The notes beneath the pieces were generated by a model. It ran no database searches. It was not told where the DNA came from and saw nothing but the letters and a program-made list of their open reading frames with translations. From Paraburkholderia franconis (lineage in GTDB: Bacteria > Pseudomonadota > Gammaproteobacteria > Burkholderiales > Burkholderiaceae), in NCBI RefSeq assembly GCF_009362735.1, contig NZ_WHNP01000012.1:87308-151307 (forward strand): 64,000 nt of DNA. The letters run 5' to 3'. The stretch's first letter is position 1. Each line of letters opens with the position of its first letter. This document shows positions 44,058 through 53,156 of this stretch, piece by piece. The translations under genes and the position numbers were made by a program.

Positions 44058-44630
44058 TTGACTGTTCGCGACTCTCTCTATTCCCGCATCGGATGGCGAC
44101 GGACAGCGCGCGCCGTGCTCCACGCGTTCGCTGCCGGTGCCGCACTGTGTACCGTTTCGGTGACAGTGTTCGCAGCGCCCCGCACGGCCGCGTTGCTCGA
44201 CTGCGCAGTGATCGACGACAACGCGCAATATAGTGAGCCTGGCGCCGTGCAAGCCGAGCAGGCGCGCGCTGCGATGGTCAGCGAACGGTTGCGCTCGCAG
44301 GTGGACCAGCTCGGGCTCTACCAGGTCGCCGACAATCGGCCGGCTGTATCGCTGATCGACGGATTCAAGGCGACGCAGGACCTCAACGCGTGCAACGGCT
44401 GCGAACTGGAGATCGGCCGGCGGCTGGGCGTTCAGCGCGTCGGCGTGTGCTGGGTGCAGAAAGTTAGCAATCTGATTCTCAACATCAACTTGCGCATCGA
44501 AGATACGGCGAGCGGACAGGTCGTGTTTCAACGCTCCGTCGACATGCGCGGCAATACCGATCGGGCCTGGCGGCGCGGCGCGGAAGCCCTCGTCGGCCTG
44601 CTCGCCGCCGATCCGGACGCGGCGCATTGA
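44058..44630 (+). CDS. DUF2380-like secreted protein
   Basis: This 190-residue protein has an N-terminal signal segment (about residues 18-40, ending FAA) and a DUF2380-like core (RTAALLDCAVIDDN, then LGLYQVADNR and the NACNGCELEIGRRLGVQRVGVCWVQKVSNLILNI block). DUF2380 proteins often lie near quinoprotein genes. A TTG start with GAAGGA upstream gives this N-terminus. A beta-propeller gene follows. Confidence 0.65.
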   Translation: MTVRDSLYSRIGWRRTARAVLHAFAAGAALCTVSVTVFAAPRTAALLDCAVIDDNAQYSEPGAVQAEQARAAMVSERLRSQVDQLGLYQVADNRPAVSLIDGFKATQDLNACNGCELEIGRRLGVQRVGVCWVQKVSNLILNINLRIEDTASGQVVFQRSVDMRGNTDRAWRRGAEALVGLLAADPDAAH

Positions 44631-44796
44631 ACATCGCGCGCACATCGATTTCGGGAAAAACTCCCGGGCGCCCGCGCTGTCATCCCGCCGCGCGATGCGC
44701 TAACTTGAGCGTGGGTGAATTCGCCCTTGCGGCAAAACGCAGATGGCCTGAATGACCCAGGCGGGCCCGTCGAACAACCAACCGCAGGAGACATCG

Positions 44797-45927
44797 ATGC
44801 ATTGCACAAGACGTACACGCATGGCGGCATCCGTCGCGCTCGCCGTATTGCTCGGCGCGGGCGCCGGTCATGCGTTCGCGGCAACCGCGTATGTGACGAG
44901 CGAGACGAACGGCGTCGGCGTGATCGACCTCGACCAGATGAGGCTGACGAAGACGATCGGCCTGGGCAGCGACGGTCCGCGCGGGCTGAGCCTCACGGCG
45001 GATGGCCGCCGGCTGCTGGTCGCGAACAAGACGGGCGATCTGTCGGCGATCGATACGTCGACGGACAAGATCGTCGCGCGAGTGAAGATCGGGAAGAACC
45101 CTGAGTTCGTGCGCGTGCATCGCGGATACGCATACGTGACGTACGAGCCCGGAGATAGTGGACCGCCGCCGCAGGCGCAGGGCACGGGCAAGCCGGAGGG
45201 CAAATCAGAGGGCAAACCGGAAGGCAAACCGGAAGGCAAACCGGAGGACCAGGCGGGCAAAGGCCACGACGATGACGACGCGAACAGCCCGCCCGCCGAA
45301 GTCGCCATCGTCGATCTGAAGACGATGAAGGTGATCCGCTCGGTGAAGAGCGGGCACGAAACGGAAGGCGTCGAGTTCTCGCCGGACGGGCGCGAGCTGC
45401 TCGTCACCAACGAGGGCGACGATACAGTGTCGGTATATCGGACGGGCAGCGGCGCGCCCGTGCGCACCGTGAAACTCGACAAGGGCTCGCGGCCGCGCGG
45501 CATCAAGTCGACCCCGGATGGCAAGCATTATGTCGTCACGCTGGAGAACGCCAGCAAGTTTGTCGTGCTCGATGCGGCGACGCTGAAGCCCGTGAAAACA
45601 GTCGATACGAAGCTCGGACCGTACGGCGTCGCATTCGATCCTTCAGGCAAGCATCTGCTGATCGCCGCCGCGCGAGACAAGACCTTGCAGGTGTTCGACG
45701 CGAAGACCTACGAGCACGTGACGGACGCCCCCGTTGGTCAGCGCTGCTGGCACTTCACGTTCACGCCGGACGGTTCGAAAGTGTTGATGGCGTGCGGGCG
45801 CTCGAATGCCGTTTATGTGCTGGATGCGAAGAACAATTATCAGATGCTCAGCCAGATCGGAGATTTGCCGTTGGCGTGGGGTATCGTGACGTCGCCGCCG
45901 AGCCAGGGGTCGATCGATTCGCGGTGA
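44797..45927 (+). CDS. YVTN-type beta-propeller protein (PQQ-catabolism-associated type)
   Basis: This 376-residue periplasmic protein has a 28-residue signal peptide and seven-blade-type YVTN repeats (for example VGVIDLDQMRLTKTIGLG, AIVDLKTMKVIRSVKSG and VFDAKTYEHVTDAPVGQ). Between two blades lies a hydrophilic insert of about 40 residues. It contains four or five GKPEG-type repeats, encoded by 12-base repeats at about 45187-45243, and an acidic HDDDD. The fold matches beta-propellers associated with PQQ-dependent oxidation. ATG 44797 has GCAGGAGACA. The nearest PQQ dehydrogenase gene lies 8 kb away, so the link is tentative. Confidence 0.75.
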   Translation: MHCTRRTRMAASVALAVLLGAGAGHAFAATAYVTSETNGVGVIDLDQMRLTKTIGLGSDGPRGLSLTADGRRLLVANKTGDLSAIDTSTDKIVARVKIGKNPEFVRVHRGYAYVTYEPGDSGPPPQAQGTGKPEGKSEGKPEGKPEGKPEDQAGKGHDDDDANSPPAEVAIVDLKTMKVIRSVKSGHETEGVEFSPDGRELLVTNEGDDTVSVYRTGSGAPVRTVKLDKGSRPRGIKSTPDGKHYVVTLENASKFVVLDAATLKPVKTVDTKLGPYGVAFDPSGKHLLIAAARDKTLQVFDAKTYEHVTDAPVGQRCWHFTFTPDGSKVLMACGRSNAVYVLDAKNNYQMLSQIGDLPLAWGIVTSPPSQGSIDSR

Positions 45928-46371
45928 CGGGTGGTTATATTGGTGGATTAAGGTGGTTTAAGCGCCGCGGTTTTGATTTAGCCCGCCCTTCAGGGCGGGT
46001 TTTTTGTGTTTCTCCGTTAGACAGATTTTTAGCAAGCTGCAATCGAAAGAAGTTTTATTTGCCGTGAAGCGTTGCGCTCGCTCGTGCCAATGACAAACCT
46101 TGAAAGAACTGATGCGAGTATTCGAATAGGGTTACGGATTTGGTTTATCTGTAATCCATAAGAATATGAACAACAAGTCATACCGGCTGATCTTTAGCCG
46201 GCTTCCCCACCACACGCGTAACGATCGGGGCTCAGATGACAATGCAGTTCTGATCCATCATCGAACGTCATCGCAGAGGCAATCCATCGCAAACCTCACC
46301 GCCGCGGCTAAAGTCGTGCGCAACGCAGCCGTTAACGCAGTTACGCGTCTCCAGAACCTGCGATTCCACCC
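45928..46371. other. Intergenic region between beta-propeller and MHS transporter genes
   Basis: This 444-base gap has the terminator at 45982-46005 and then AT-rich sequence up to about 46180, which could hold the transporter promoter. No coding ORF is convincing. Confidence 0.45.
45982..46005 (+). terminator. Rho-independent terminator after the beta-propeller gene
   Basis: CCCGCCC (45982-45988) pairs with GGGCGGG (45993-45999) around TTCA, followed by six T residues. It is a strong, canonical terminator. Confidence 0.9.
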
Positions 46372-47661
46372 ATGCCTCGCCCCGAAGAACAGCCGGCTCG
46401 CCAGGCCGCTCGCATCGACCTACGGACCATCGCCGCCATCGTGATCGGCAACGGCTTCGTCGCCTACGACTTCACGGTCTACAGCTTCTCGGCCGCGTTG
46501 ATCGGCAGTCTGTTCTTTCCATCGGCGAACCCCGCGTCATCGTTTCTGCTGTCGCTTGCGACCTTCGGCGCGGGCTTCGTCATGCGTCCGCTCGGCGCGC
46601 TGATGATCGGCCATATCGCCGATAACCGCGGCCGCCGCGCCGGCATGATCGTGTCGCTCGCCCTGATGACCGTCGGCACGTGGATGATCGCCTGCCTGCC
46701 GACGTACGCGACGATCGGGCCCGTATCGACCGTGCTGATCGTCGTCGCGCGGCTCATGCAGGGCTTGGCCGCAGGCGGCGAAATCGGGCCGGCATCGGCG
46801 TCGCTGATGGAGTCGGTGGCTTATCGGCATCGCTGCTTCATGGTCAGCTGGCGCGGCGCGAGCCAGGGCGCGGCGGCATTCGCGGCGGCGCTGATTGGCG
46901 CGAGCACCACGGCGCTGCTGTCGCACGAGGCGATGCAGGCCTGGGGATGGCGCATCCCGTTCGTGCTGGGCGGCTTCATCGGGCCCGTCGGCTGGTATCT
47001 GCGCGGCCGGATGGCTGCCGCCGAAACGCCGGCCGCGCGCGAGCGACTGTCGGCGCGCCTCTTCGCCGAGCACGCGCGGCCGCTCTTCTGGGGCGTCCTG
47101 ATGATGGCCGCACCCACCGTCAGCATCTACGTGACCGTGTTCTACATGCCGTCGTATCTCGTGCGCACGCTGCACCGGCCCGCCACGATCAGTCTGCTGA
47201 CGGGCTGCATCTCCGGGCTCGTGATTCTCGTCGTCACGCCGCTCGTCGCGCGCATGGCCGACCGGCTCGCGAGCCGCAAGACGCTGCAATATGTGACGCT
47301 CGCGGTGTCGATCGCGGCGGCATGGCCCGTGTTTCGTGCGCTGCTCGACGGTGCAAGCGATATTGCCGCGCTGCTGATCATCACGGCCTTCGTCGCGTTC
47401 GCGCTCAACAACGCGGGCGCCGGCTCCGTCCTGATGATGGAGGCCTTTCCGCGCCACCGACGCGCAGCGGGACTGGCCGTGATCTACAGCGTCGGCGTAG
47501 TGGGGTTCGGCGGCTTCTCGCCGTTGATCGTCACGTGGCTCATCGACGCGACGGGCAATCCGATGGTGCCCGCGTGGTATCTGATCGCGGCGATGACGCT
47601 CTCGCTAGCCGGTCTGACGCGCTTTCCCGAGCACGCGCAAGCGGCCTCGATACGGCGATGA
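46372..47661 (+). CDS. MFS transporter (metabolite:H+ symporter, MHS-like)
   Basis: This 429-residue inner-membrane transporter has twelve helices. The MHS/citrate-type features are GNGFVAYDFTVYSFSAALIG, MRPLGALMIGHIADNRGRR after helix 2 and RLMQGLAAGGEIGPASASLMES. MHS members carry citrate, alpha-ketoglutarate, proline-betaine or shikimate. A convergent AraC regulator gene ends 24 bases away and may control it. The substrate is unknown. Confidence 0.88.
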   Translation: MPRPEEQPARQAARIDLRTIAAIVIGNGFVAYDFTVYSFSAALIGSLFFPSANPASSFLLSLATFGAGFVMRPLGALMIGHIADNRGRRAGMIVSLALMTVGTWMIACLPTYATIGPVSTVLIVVARLMQGLAAGGEIGPASASLMESVAYRHRCFMVSWRGASQGAAAFAAALIGASTTALLSHEAMQAWGWRIPFVLGGFIGPVGWYLRGRMAAAETPAARERLSARLFAEHARPLFWGVLMMAAPTVSIYVTVFYMPSYLVRTLHRPATISLLTGCISGLVILVVTPLVARMADRLASRKTLQYVTLAVSIAAAWPVFRALLDGASDIAALLIITAFVAFALNNAGAGSVLMMEAFPRHRRAAGLAVIYSVGVVGFGGFSPLIVTWLIDATGNPMVPAWYLIAAMTLSLAGLTRFPEHAQAASIRR

Positions 47662-47685
47662 CGGCAGCCGTGCCACGCGCGCCGC

Positions 47686-48714
47686 TCAGTCGCGCGCACG
47701 TTGCAGCAAGCGCGCGCGGGCGCGCAAGTCCTGCGGGCTCATGTCGAATGCACGGCGAAACGCGCGCGTGAAGTCCGACGCGCTGTTGAATCCGAGCCCA
47801 TACGCGATGTCCATCACCTGAAGCTGCGGGAAGCGCACGAGCTCGTTGGCGGCTTCGCGCAGCCTCTGGTTGCGTATGTACGCGCCCAGCCCGCCTTCGT
47901 GCTCGAACCAGCGATAGATCGTCGCGCGCTTGAGTTGGAGCGTCTGCACGACGCTCGCGGGCGACAGATCGGGCCGATGAAGATTCGCGTCGACGAAGCG
48001 CCGCACCCGCGCGAGCACGGCGGCCTGCAGCGCGGCGCGTCCCGCGCCCGTCAGCGTCGCGTCCTGCCGGAACGCGGCGATCAGCAACTGGGCGCCCGTT
48101 TCGAGCGCGCGCGCCGCTTCTTCGGGCTGCGCGCCACGAATCGTCGCCGCGACGCCGGCGAGATGATCGCGCGCCGTGCGGGCAAGCGTCGCGCCGAACG
48201 GCAAGGTCCGGCCGTGGATCGACTCGCCGTCCGACAGGCCCGCGTCGATCGCATGCTGGGGCACGAACAGCGTCAGCACGCGGCACGCGGGGCGTTCGAC
48301 GTGAAACGGCTGATTCAGGTCGAGCGCCACGATGCCATGCACCGAATCGGCCTCGCTGCGCTTTCGGTGCATGCCCGAGATGTGGCCCGTCGCGCCTTCC
48401 AGATACAGATGAAACGCATAGTCGCGGCGCGTGTCCGTGGAGACGCGCGCAATCGAGCGTTCGAGCGCCATTGCGTCGGTTTGCGAATCGGTGAAGAGGG
48501 CGCCGCCGACTCTGTAGCGGTCGATGTGCGCGCCGAACCCTTGCGTCAGCTGTTGCCGCGAAGGCGGCACGTCGACCACGTGTCCGACCCGCGTGCGCCA
48601 GGCCAGCACTTGCTGATCGGGCGCGAGCGCGCGCGTGCTGAAGCGGTCGATCAGCAGCGAAGTATGCGGTTCGGCCTCGGGCGACGGCCGGTGCGGATCG
48701 GGACGCTGGGTCAT
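47686..48714 (-). CDS. AraC-family transcriptional regulator
   Basis: This 342-residue regulator has an N-terminal effector part and a C-terminal AraC DNA-binding domain of about 100 residues. That domain contains SPASVVQTLQLKRATIYRWFEHEGGLGAYIRNQRLREA in part and the FNSASDFTRAFRRAFDMSPQDLR block. The start at 48714 is chosen because the upstream codons look non-coding, but no clear ribosome-binding site is seen. It is convergent with the MHS transporter gene. Confidence 0.85.
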   Translation of the reverse strand: MTQRPDPHRPSPEAEPHTSLLIDRFSTRALAPDQQVLAWRTRVGHVVDVPPSRQQLTQGFGAHIDRYRVGGALFTDSQTDAMALERSIARVSTDTRRDYAFHLYLEGATGHISGMHRKRSEADSVHGIVALDLNQPFHVERPACRVLTLFVPQHAIDAGLSDGESIHGRTLPFGATLARTARDHLAGVAATIRGAQPEEAARALETGAQLLIAAFRQDATLTGAGRAALQAAVLARVRRFVDANLHRPDLSPASVVQTLQLKRATIYRWFEHEGGLGAYIRNQRLREAANELVRFPQLQVMDIAYGLGFNSASDFTRAFRRAFDMSPQDLRARARLLQRARD

Positions 48715-48980
48715 GGTTCGGTGCGGCGGGTGCTGCGTTGCAATTCGACGCTTGTAACGAGCCACAGGAATTTCTGTGGATGCTGCAGAGAACTGAGACG
48801 CATGGTAAAGCCATTCTTAAAAGTCGCGCTATCGTTGAAAGAAAAAAGGCCGGACGGGTCGTGCGGCGTTGCCTTGCTTTCAAACGAGGCAGCGTGGGCG
48901 CGGCTGCGCAGCCCCGCTGTCGCCGAGGACAGTCGAGCGCGGCCCGTCTGACGGCATACGGGGTGATGAGCGGGGGCTCT

Positions 48981-49262
48981 ATGACAATCACGAAAGCGGA
49001 AAGCGCGACAGATGTCGCGGCACGAAAGTCGGCCAGCCTGGCGGATGCGGAACTGGATCATCTCGAACGCATGGTGCAGTATGTCGTTCGCCGCACGGCA
49101 GCGGACGACACGTCCCGGCTCGACTTCGAATACTGGGGCAAGCGCCTGCGCGCGCTGACGCGGACGCACGATCTGGTGGCGACGCAACGACAGCGGATCA
49201 TCGGCTTGCTCGATCTGCTCGAGCGCGAAATGCTGTACCGGTCGCGCCAGACGGCCGCCTGA
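48981..49262 (+). CDS. Small hypothetical helical protein
   Basis: This 93-residue protein is predicted to be nearly all helical, with leucine and arginine periodicity (ELDHLERMVQYVVRR and LVATQRQRIIGLLDLLERE) that suggests a coiled coil or helical hairpin. The ATG at 48981 has GGGGGC upstream, and an ATG 15 bases earlier is possible. No family is recognised. Confidence 0.6.
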   Translation: MTITKAESATDVAARKSASLADAELDHLERMVQYVVRRTAADDTSRLDFEYWGKRLRALTRTHDLVATQRQRIIGLLDLLEREMLYRSRQTAA

Positions 49263-49629
49263 GTATATTTTTTTCGCTGTACGGGATCGACGGCGCTACA
49301 TGAACCGCGCCGGTGCTGCCGCAGCGCGCCGGCGCCTTTCAATCTCCTCTCGCTTCATTTCACCGCGTCGTCACACAGCGTCACGAGCGCGTCATCGCCC
49401 ATGATGCGGGTGCATCAGCCGCCCGACTGGCACGCCGAGCCTGGCGCCTGATTCCGTCGCGACGGTCGGGAAGAGCATGCCAGCAACTGTCAAATGATGC
49501 GAAATCGCATCACAAATCGGCGACTTGCAGCGCTTCGCGCCCACGTCGCGCGATGACGGACGGCGGGTTGTGTTTTAATCACGCCTGCCGCTGCCGTCTT
49601 CAACGTATCCGATTTCCAGCTTCCATCCG
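49263..49629. other. Intergenic region upstream of the HDOD gene
   Basis: This 367-base gap begins with a T-rich run after the small gene and contains a perfect palindrome at 49495-49512. The HDOD gene promoter is probably near the palindrome. No coding ORF was seen. Confidence 0.4.
49495..49512. promoter_or_regulatory. Perfect palindrome upstream of the HDOD gene
   Basis: TGATGCGA (49495-49502) and TCGCATCA (49505-49512) flank AA. The 18-base palindrome lies 118 bases before the HDOD start codon and has the size of a dimeric repressor site. The regulator is unknown. Confidence 0.45.
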
Positions 49630-51096
49630 ATGTCCGCTGTCGTCAAATCCGAATTGCTCGAAAAATTGTGGGTCCGCATGAGCGAGCGCGGCGACTTCCC
49701 GCTGCTGTCGCAGGCGCTGCGCTCGACCGTTTCGGCGATGAGCGACGACAACCTCGACTTCACGTCGCTCGTGCAGGTCGTCCTCTCGGACGTCGGCCTC
49801 ACGCAAAAGGTGCTGCGGCTCGCCAATTCGGCGATGTATGTCGCGTTCGGCGGCAACATCACGACCGTGACCCGCGCGCTGATGGTGCTCGGCATGGATA
49901 CCGTCGGGCATCTCGTCGTCGGGATGAAGATCGTCGATCACTTTCATCAAAGCGTGCCGCACCGCATCGACGCAAAGCTCGAACTCAACCGCGCGCTGCT
50001 GTGCGGGACGGTCGCGCGGTGCATCACGGAGGGCGTCGATCTGCGCATCGCCGAAGAGGCCGTCGTCTGCACGCTGATGCGGCAGATCGGCAGGCTGCTC
50101 GTCGCGTTCTATCTGGAGGGCAAGTGGGAGCAGTTGCGCCGCACGGCTGAGAGCGAAAAGATCGACGACAGCGAAGCGTGCGTGCGCCAGCTCGGTGTGA
50201 GCTTCGAGGACATCGGCGCCGAGGCCGCGCGCCGCTGGCGGTTGCCGGAGACGATTTTCGCCGGCATGCAGTCGCTCGGCGCGCTGTCCAACGAGCCTGC
50301 GTCAGACCATGTGCGCTGGCTGCGAGCCGTCAACAGCTATTCAACGGAAGCGGCCAACGCACTCGCGGCCCACGAACCGGGCGACGGCCTGGAAGCCTTG
50401 CTCACCGAGCTTGCCGTACGCTACAGCGACGAGCTGAAGGTCGATGCGCCGAGGCTCGAAGCGCTGAGCGCCGCGTTGATCGACGAAGAGAGCAGCGAAG
50501 GCCTGATGCAGGAAATCGCGGAACTGCGCGCGCACGCCGATGCGATCGTGAGCACCGGCAACTCCGCGCATGCGCGCCTGAGCGCGGGTCTCGAAGACTT
50601 GCGCGCGCTGCCGTCCAGCAAGACGCTCGCGCCCGTGCTGACGCTCGCTTCCGAAGCGGTTCTGGCGGGACTCTCGCTGTCGCGCACGCTCGTGTTCGTG
50701 CGCCAGGCCGACGCGCGGTATCACGCGCGCATCGGTTTCGGGCACGACATGGAGCGCATGCTGCCGACGCTGAACTTCGGCGCGGGGTTCCAGCCCGACG
50801 TATTTCATCTTGCGATTGCGAACCCGGTCGGCATCTTCATCGAAAACGCGCACGAACCACGGATGGAGGCGCGCTTGCCGGACTGGTTCAAGGTGCATCT
50901 CGCCGACGCCCGGGCGTTCGTGCTGCTGCCCGTGAAGGCGAAGGACACGACGGTCGCGCTTCTTTACGGCGACTGGACCCAGACGCAGCCCCTGCACAAG
51001 ATTACGCAACCGGAGATGGCCATTCTCAACGAGCTGACACGCGAGTTGAGCCGGTTTTTTTCCGGCGCCAACCTCGAAGCAGTCGACATGCTTTGA
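49630..51096 (+). CDS. HDOD domain signalling protein with GAF-like C-terminus
   Basis: This 488-residue cytoplasmic protein has an N-terminal HDOD domain (about residues 15-220) with ILRLANSA-like KVLRLANSAMYV and VTRALMVLGMDTV. The catalytic HD pair is lacking, as usual for HDOD. A helical middle follows, then a C-terminal GAF-like region (about 330-475) including RTLVFVRQADARYHARIGFG. HDOD proteins take part in signal transduction or stress responses. No partner kinase gene is adjacent. Confidence 0.82.
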   Translation: MSAVVKSELLEKLWVRMSERGDFPLLSQALRSTVSAMSDDNLDFTSLVQVVLSDVGLTQKVLRLANSAMYVAFGGNITTVTRALMVLGMDTVGHLVVGMKIVDHFHQSVPHRIDAKLELNRALLCGTVARCITEGVDLRIAEEAVVCTLMRQIGRLLVAFYLEGKWEQLRRTAESEKIDDSEACVRQLGVSFEDIGAEAARRWRLPETIFAGMQSLGALSNEPASDHVRWLRAVNSYSTEAANALAAHEPGDGLEALLTELAVRYSDELKVDAPRLEALSAALIDEESSEGLMQEIAELRAHADAIVSTGNSAHARLSAGLEDLRALPSSKTLAPVLTLASEAVLAGLSLSRTLVFVRQADARYHARIGFGHDMERMLPTLNFGAGFQPDVFHLAIANPVGIFIENAHEPRMEARLPDWFKVHLADARAFVLLPVKAKDTTVALLYGDWTQTQPLHKITQPEMAILNELTRELSRFFSGANLEAVDML

Positions 51097-51198
51097 TCGC
51101 GCCGGCCGCAGTGCGCGCGATCGACGGTTTGCGAATGCAGAGGCCTCGCATCGCTTTGCCGATGCACGCACTTGGCGCGCGATGAACCGTTCGGGCGA

Positions 51199-51882
51199 TC
51201 AGCGAGCCCAGCCGGCGAGCAGCGCCGGCAATTGCGCCATGTCTTCGAATACGTCGGCGACACCGGCCGCGCGTAGCGCTTCCTTGGAGCTGTGGCCTTT
51301 CTCGCCCGGACTGTAGCCGAACACGGTCGCGCCCGCCGCGCGGCCTGCCGTGGCGCCCGTCACGGTGTCTTCGATTACCGCGCAGCGCGACGGATCGACA
51401 CCCAGACCTGCCGCCGCCGCGAGATACACATCCGGATGCGGCTTGTTGCGCGGCGTTTCGTGGCCGCTGAAGATGCGCCCTTCGAAATGATCGAGCACAC
51501 CGATTTTCGCCAGTTGCAGGCGCACCTTGTGGCGGTCGGCGCCCGATGCGACGGCGATGCGTCCGTCGAGCCGCGCGTGCAGCGCGCCGACCGTCGCGGC
51601 GATGCCGTCGATTGCCGTGACATCGCGTTCGAGCGCGGCATTGCGCCGTGCGCGGAACGATTCGATCCATGCCGCCGTGATCCTGACGCCCGTTTTCACT
51701 TCGATCAGCGGCGCTTCGTCCATGACCGTCTTGCCGATGAAGATCGCCATCGCTTCGTCGAGGCTCAGATGCCAGCCGAGCTCGCCGAGCATCGTCGCGA
51801 GCACGGCGGTGGTAATCGTCTCCGAGTCGACGAGCACGCCGTCGCAGTCGAATAGCACGGCATCAAACGGAAAAGCAGGCAT
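51199..51882 (-). CDS. HAD-superfamily phosphatase (subfamily IA)
   Basis: This 227-residue phosphohydrolase has motif I DCDGVLVDS with Asp12 and Asp14, motif II near VASGADRHK, a motif III lysine in RNKPHPDVYL and motif IV in VIEDTVTG. The cap follows motif I. Sequence features suggest a small sugar phosphate substrate, like 6-phosphogluconate phosphatase or beta-phosphoglucomutase relatives. ATG 51882 is preceded by AAGGGA. The exact substrate is unassigned. Confidence 0.87.
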   Translation of the reverse strand: MPAFPFDAVLFDCDGVLVDSETITTAVLATMLGELGWHLSLDEAMAIFIGKTVMDEAPLIEVKTGVRITAAWIESFRARRNAALERDVTAIDGIAATVGALHARLDGRIAVASGADRHKVRLQLAKIGVLDHFEGRIFSGHETPRNKPHPDVYLAAAAGLGVDPSRCAVIEDTVTGATAGRAAGATVFGYSPGEKGHSSKEALRAAGVADVFEDMAQLPALLAGWAR

Positions 51883-51989
51883 CGTGGTCCCTTGTGGGTC
51901 GGTCAAAACCCGAAAGCGTACCGCGAGTCGGGACAGTCTGCTGCAAAAGCGGCCGCGCGCCGCGCAGGCGCAGCGGCCGCATCGAACGA

Positions 51990-53156
51990 TCAGAACTTGT
52001 GGCGCAGGCCGATGCGCGTCACGAATTGCGTGTTCGCGCCCGCATTGCCGATGAACGACGACGCCGAGCCGATCTCGGCCTGCACGGGCACGTTGCGGCC
52101 TGCAACGGTGTTGCTGCCCGACGCCTTCTGATAGATCGCGAGCACGTAGACATCGGTGCGCTTGGACAGCGCGTAGTCGATGGCGCCATTGATCTGATGC
52201 CACTTGCCTTCGAAACGGTCGTCGAGCTTCGAGAACGTATAGCCGAGGCCTGCCGAGAGCGCCGGCGTGAACGCGTACCGGCCGCCGATTTCATAGTTGT
52301 TCAGCTTCGACGATGCGCCCGTGAGCGGCTCGAACTTCGTGTGCGTCCAGTTCGCCCACACGAGGGCAGCGGCGATCGTGTAGCGCGCGCCGACGCCGAA
52401 CGTCTCGATATCGCGCAGTCCGCCAGTGTTGATGTTCGCGATGCTCACGCTGAACGCAGGCGTTGCGCCGTTCGGATAGCGGATGTTCGTATATGCCGCG
52501 CCGATGCCGAACGGTCCCTGCGCGTAGTTGGCGCCGAAGCTGTACGCGCTCGACGCGCCTTGCGTGGTCGTCGTGCCCACGGTCGTGGTCGGCGTGCCGG
52601 CGAACAGCGTCGAATTCGAGAAGCCGTACATCGCGCCGAACGTCAGACCCGCGAAGTTCGCGCTGCTGAACTTGACCGAGTTGTTGAGGCGGCTCGACAC
52701 CAGTTGATCGAGATCGTTGATGTGGTACGCGTAGTTGCCGGCAGGCGTCTGACTGCCCATCGTGTAGTTGCCGCCGATGTACTCTGTCGAGAACGAGTAC
52801 TGGCGGCCGAACGACAACGCGCCGATGCCGTCCTTCGAAACCCCGACGAACGCTTGCCGGCCGAACAGCGCGCCGCCCTGGCCCGACGTGCCGTCGCCGG
52901 TGCTGAAGCCGCTCTCCAGCACGAACAGCGCCTTCATTCCGCCGCCCAGGTCTTCCGCGCCGCGCAGGCCCCAGCGGCTGCCCGAAGCGACACCGTCGCC
53001 GTATTTGACGACGCTGTCGTGTCCCGTCGAGGTCGCGACCTTGTTCGCGTATGTGATACCCGCATCGATCAGCCCGTACAGCGTGACGCTGCTTTGCGCG
53101 TGCGCCGCCGTGGCGAAACACCCGAGGGCCGCGACGGCCAGGAGGGTCTTCTTCAT
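51990..53156 (-). CDS. Gram-negative porin (OmpC-like, Burkholderia type)
   Basis: This 388-residue outer-membrane porin has a 20-residue signal peptide (MKKTLLAVAALGCFATAAHA) followed by QSSVTLYGLIDAGITY and ends in LRHKF with a terminal phenylalanine. The middle has SRWGLRGAEDLGGGMKALFVLESGF, typical of this family. ATG 53156 is preceded by GAGGAAAAAG. It stands alone with a long upstream region, so it probably has its own promoter. Confidence 0.92.
   Translation of the reverse strand: MKKTLLAVAALGCFATAAHAQSSVTLYGLIDAGITYANKVATSTGHDSVVKYGDGVASGSRWGLRGAEDLGGGMKALFVLESGFSTGDGTSGQGGALFGRQAFVGVSKDGIGALSFGRQYSFSTEYIGGNYTMGSQTPAGNYAYHINDLDQLVSSRLNNSVKFSSANFAGLTFGAMYGFSNSTLFAGTPTTTVGTTTTQGASSAYSFGANYAQGPFGIGAAYTNIRYPNGATPAFSVSIANINTGGLRDIETFGVGARYTIAAALVWANWTHTKFEPLTGASSKLNNYEIGGRYAFTPALSAGLGYTFSKLDDRFEGKWHQINGAIDYALSKRTDVYVLAIYQKASGSNTVAGRNVPVQAEIGSASSFIGNAGANTQFVTRIGLRHKF

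Noticed and set aside
46180..46210. Hairpin CCGGCT/AGCCGG upstream of the MHS transporter gene
   Set aside because: The arms are six bases with no T-tract, which is expected by chance at this GC content.
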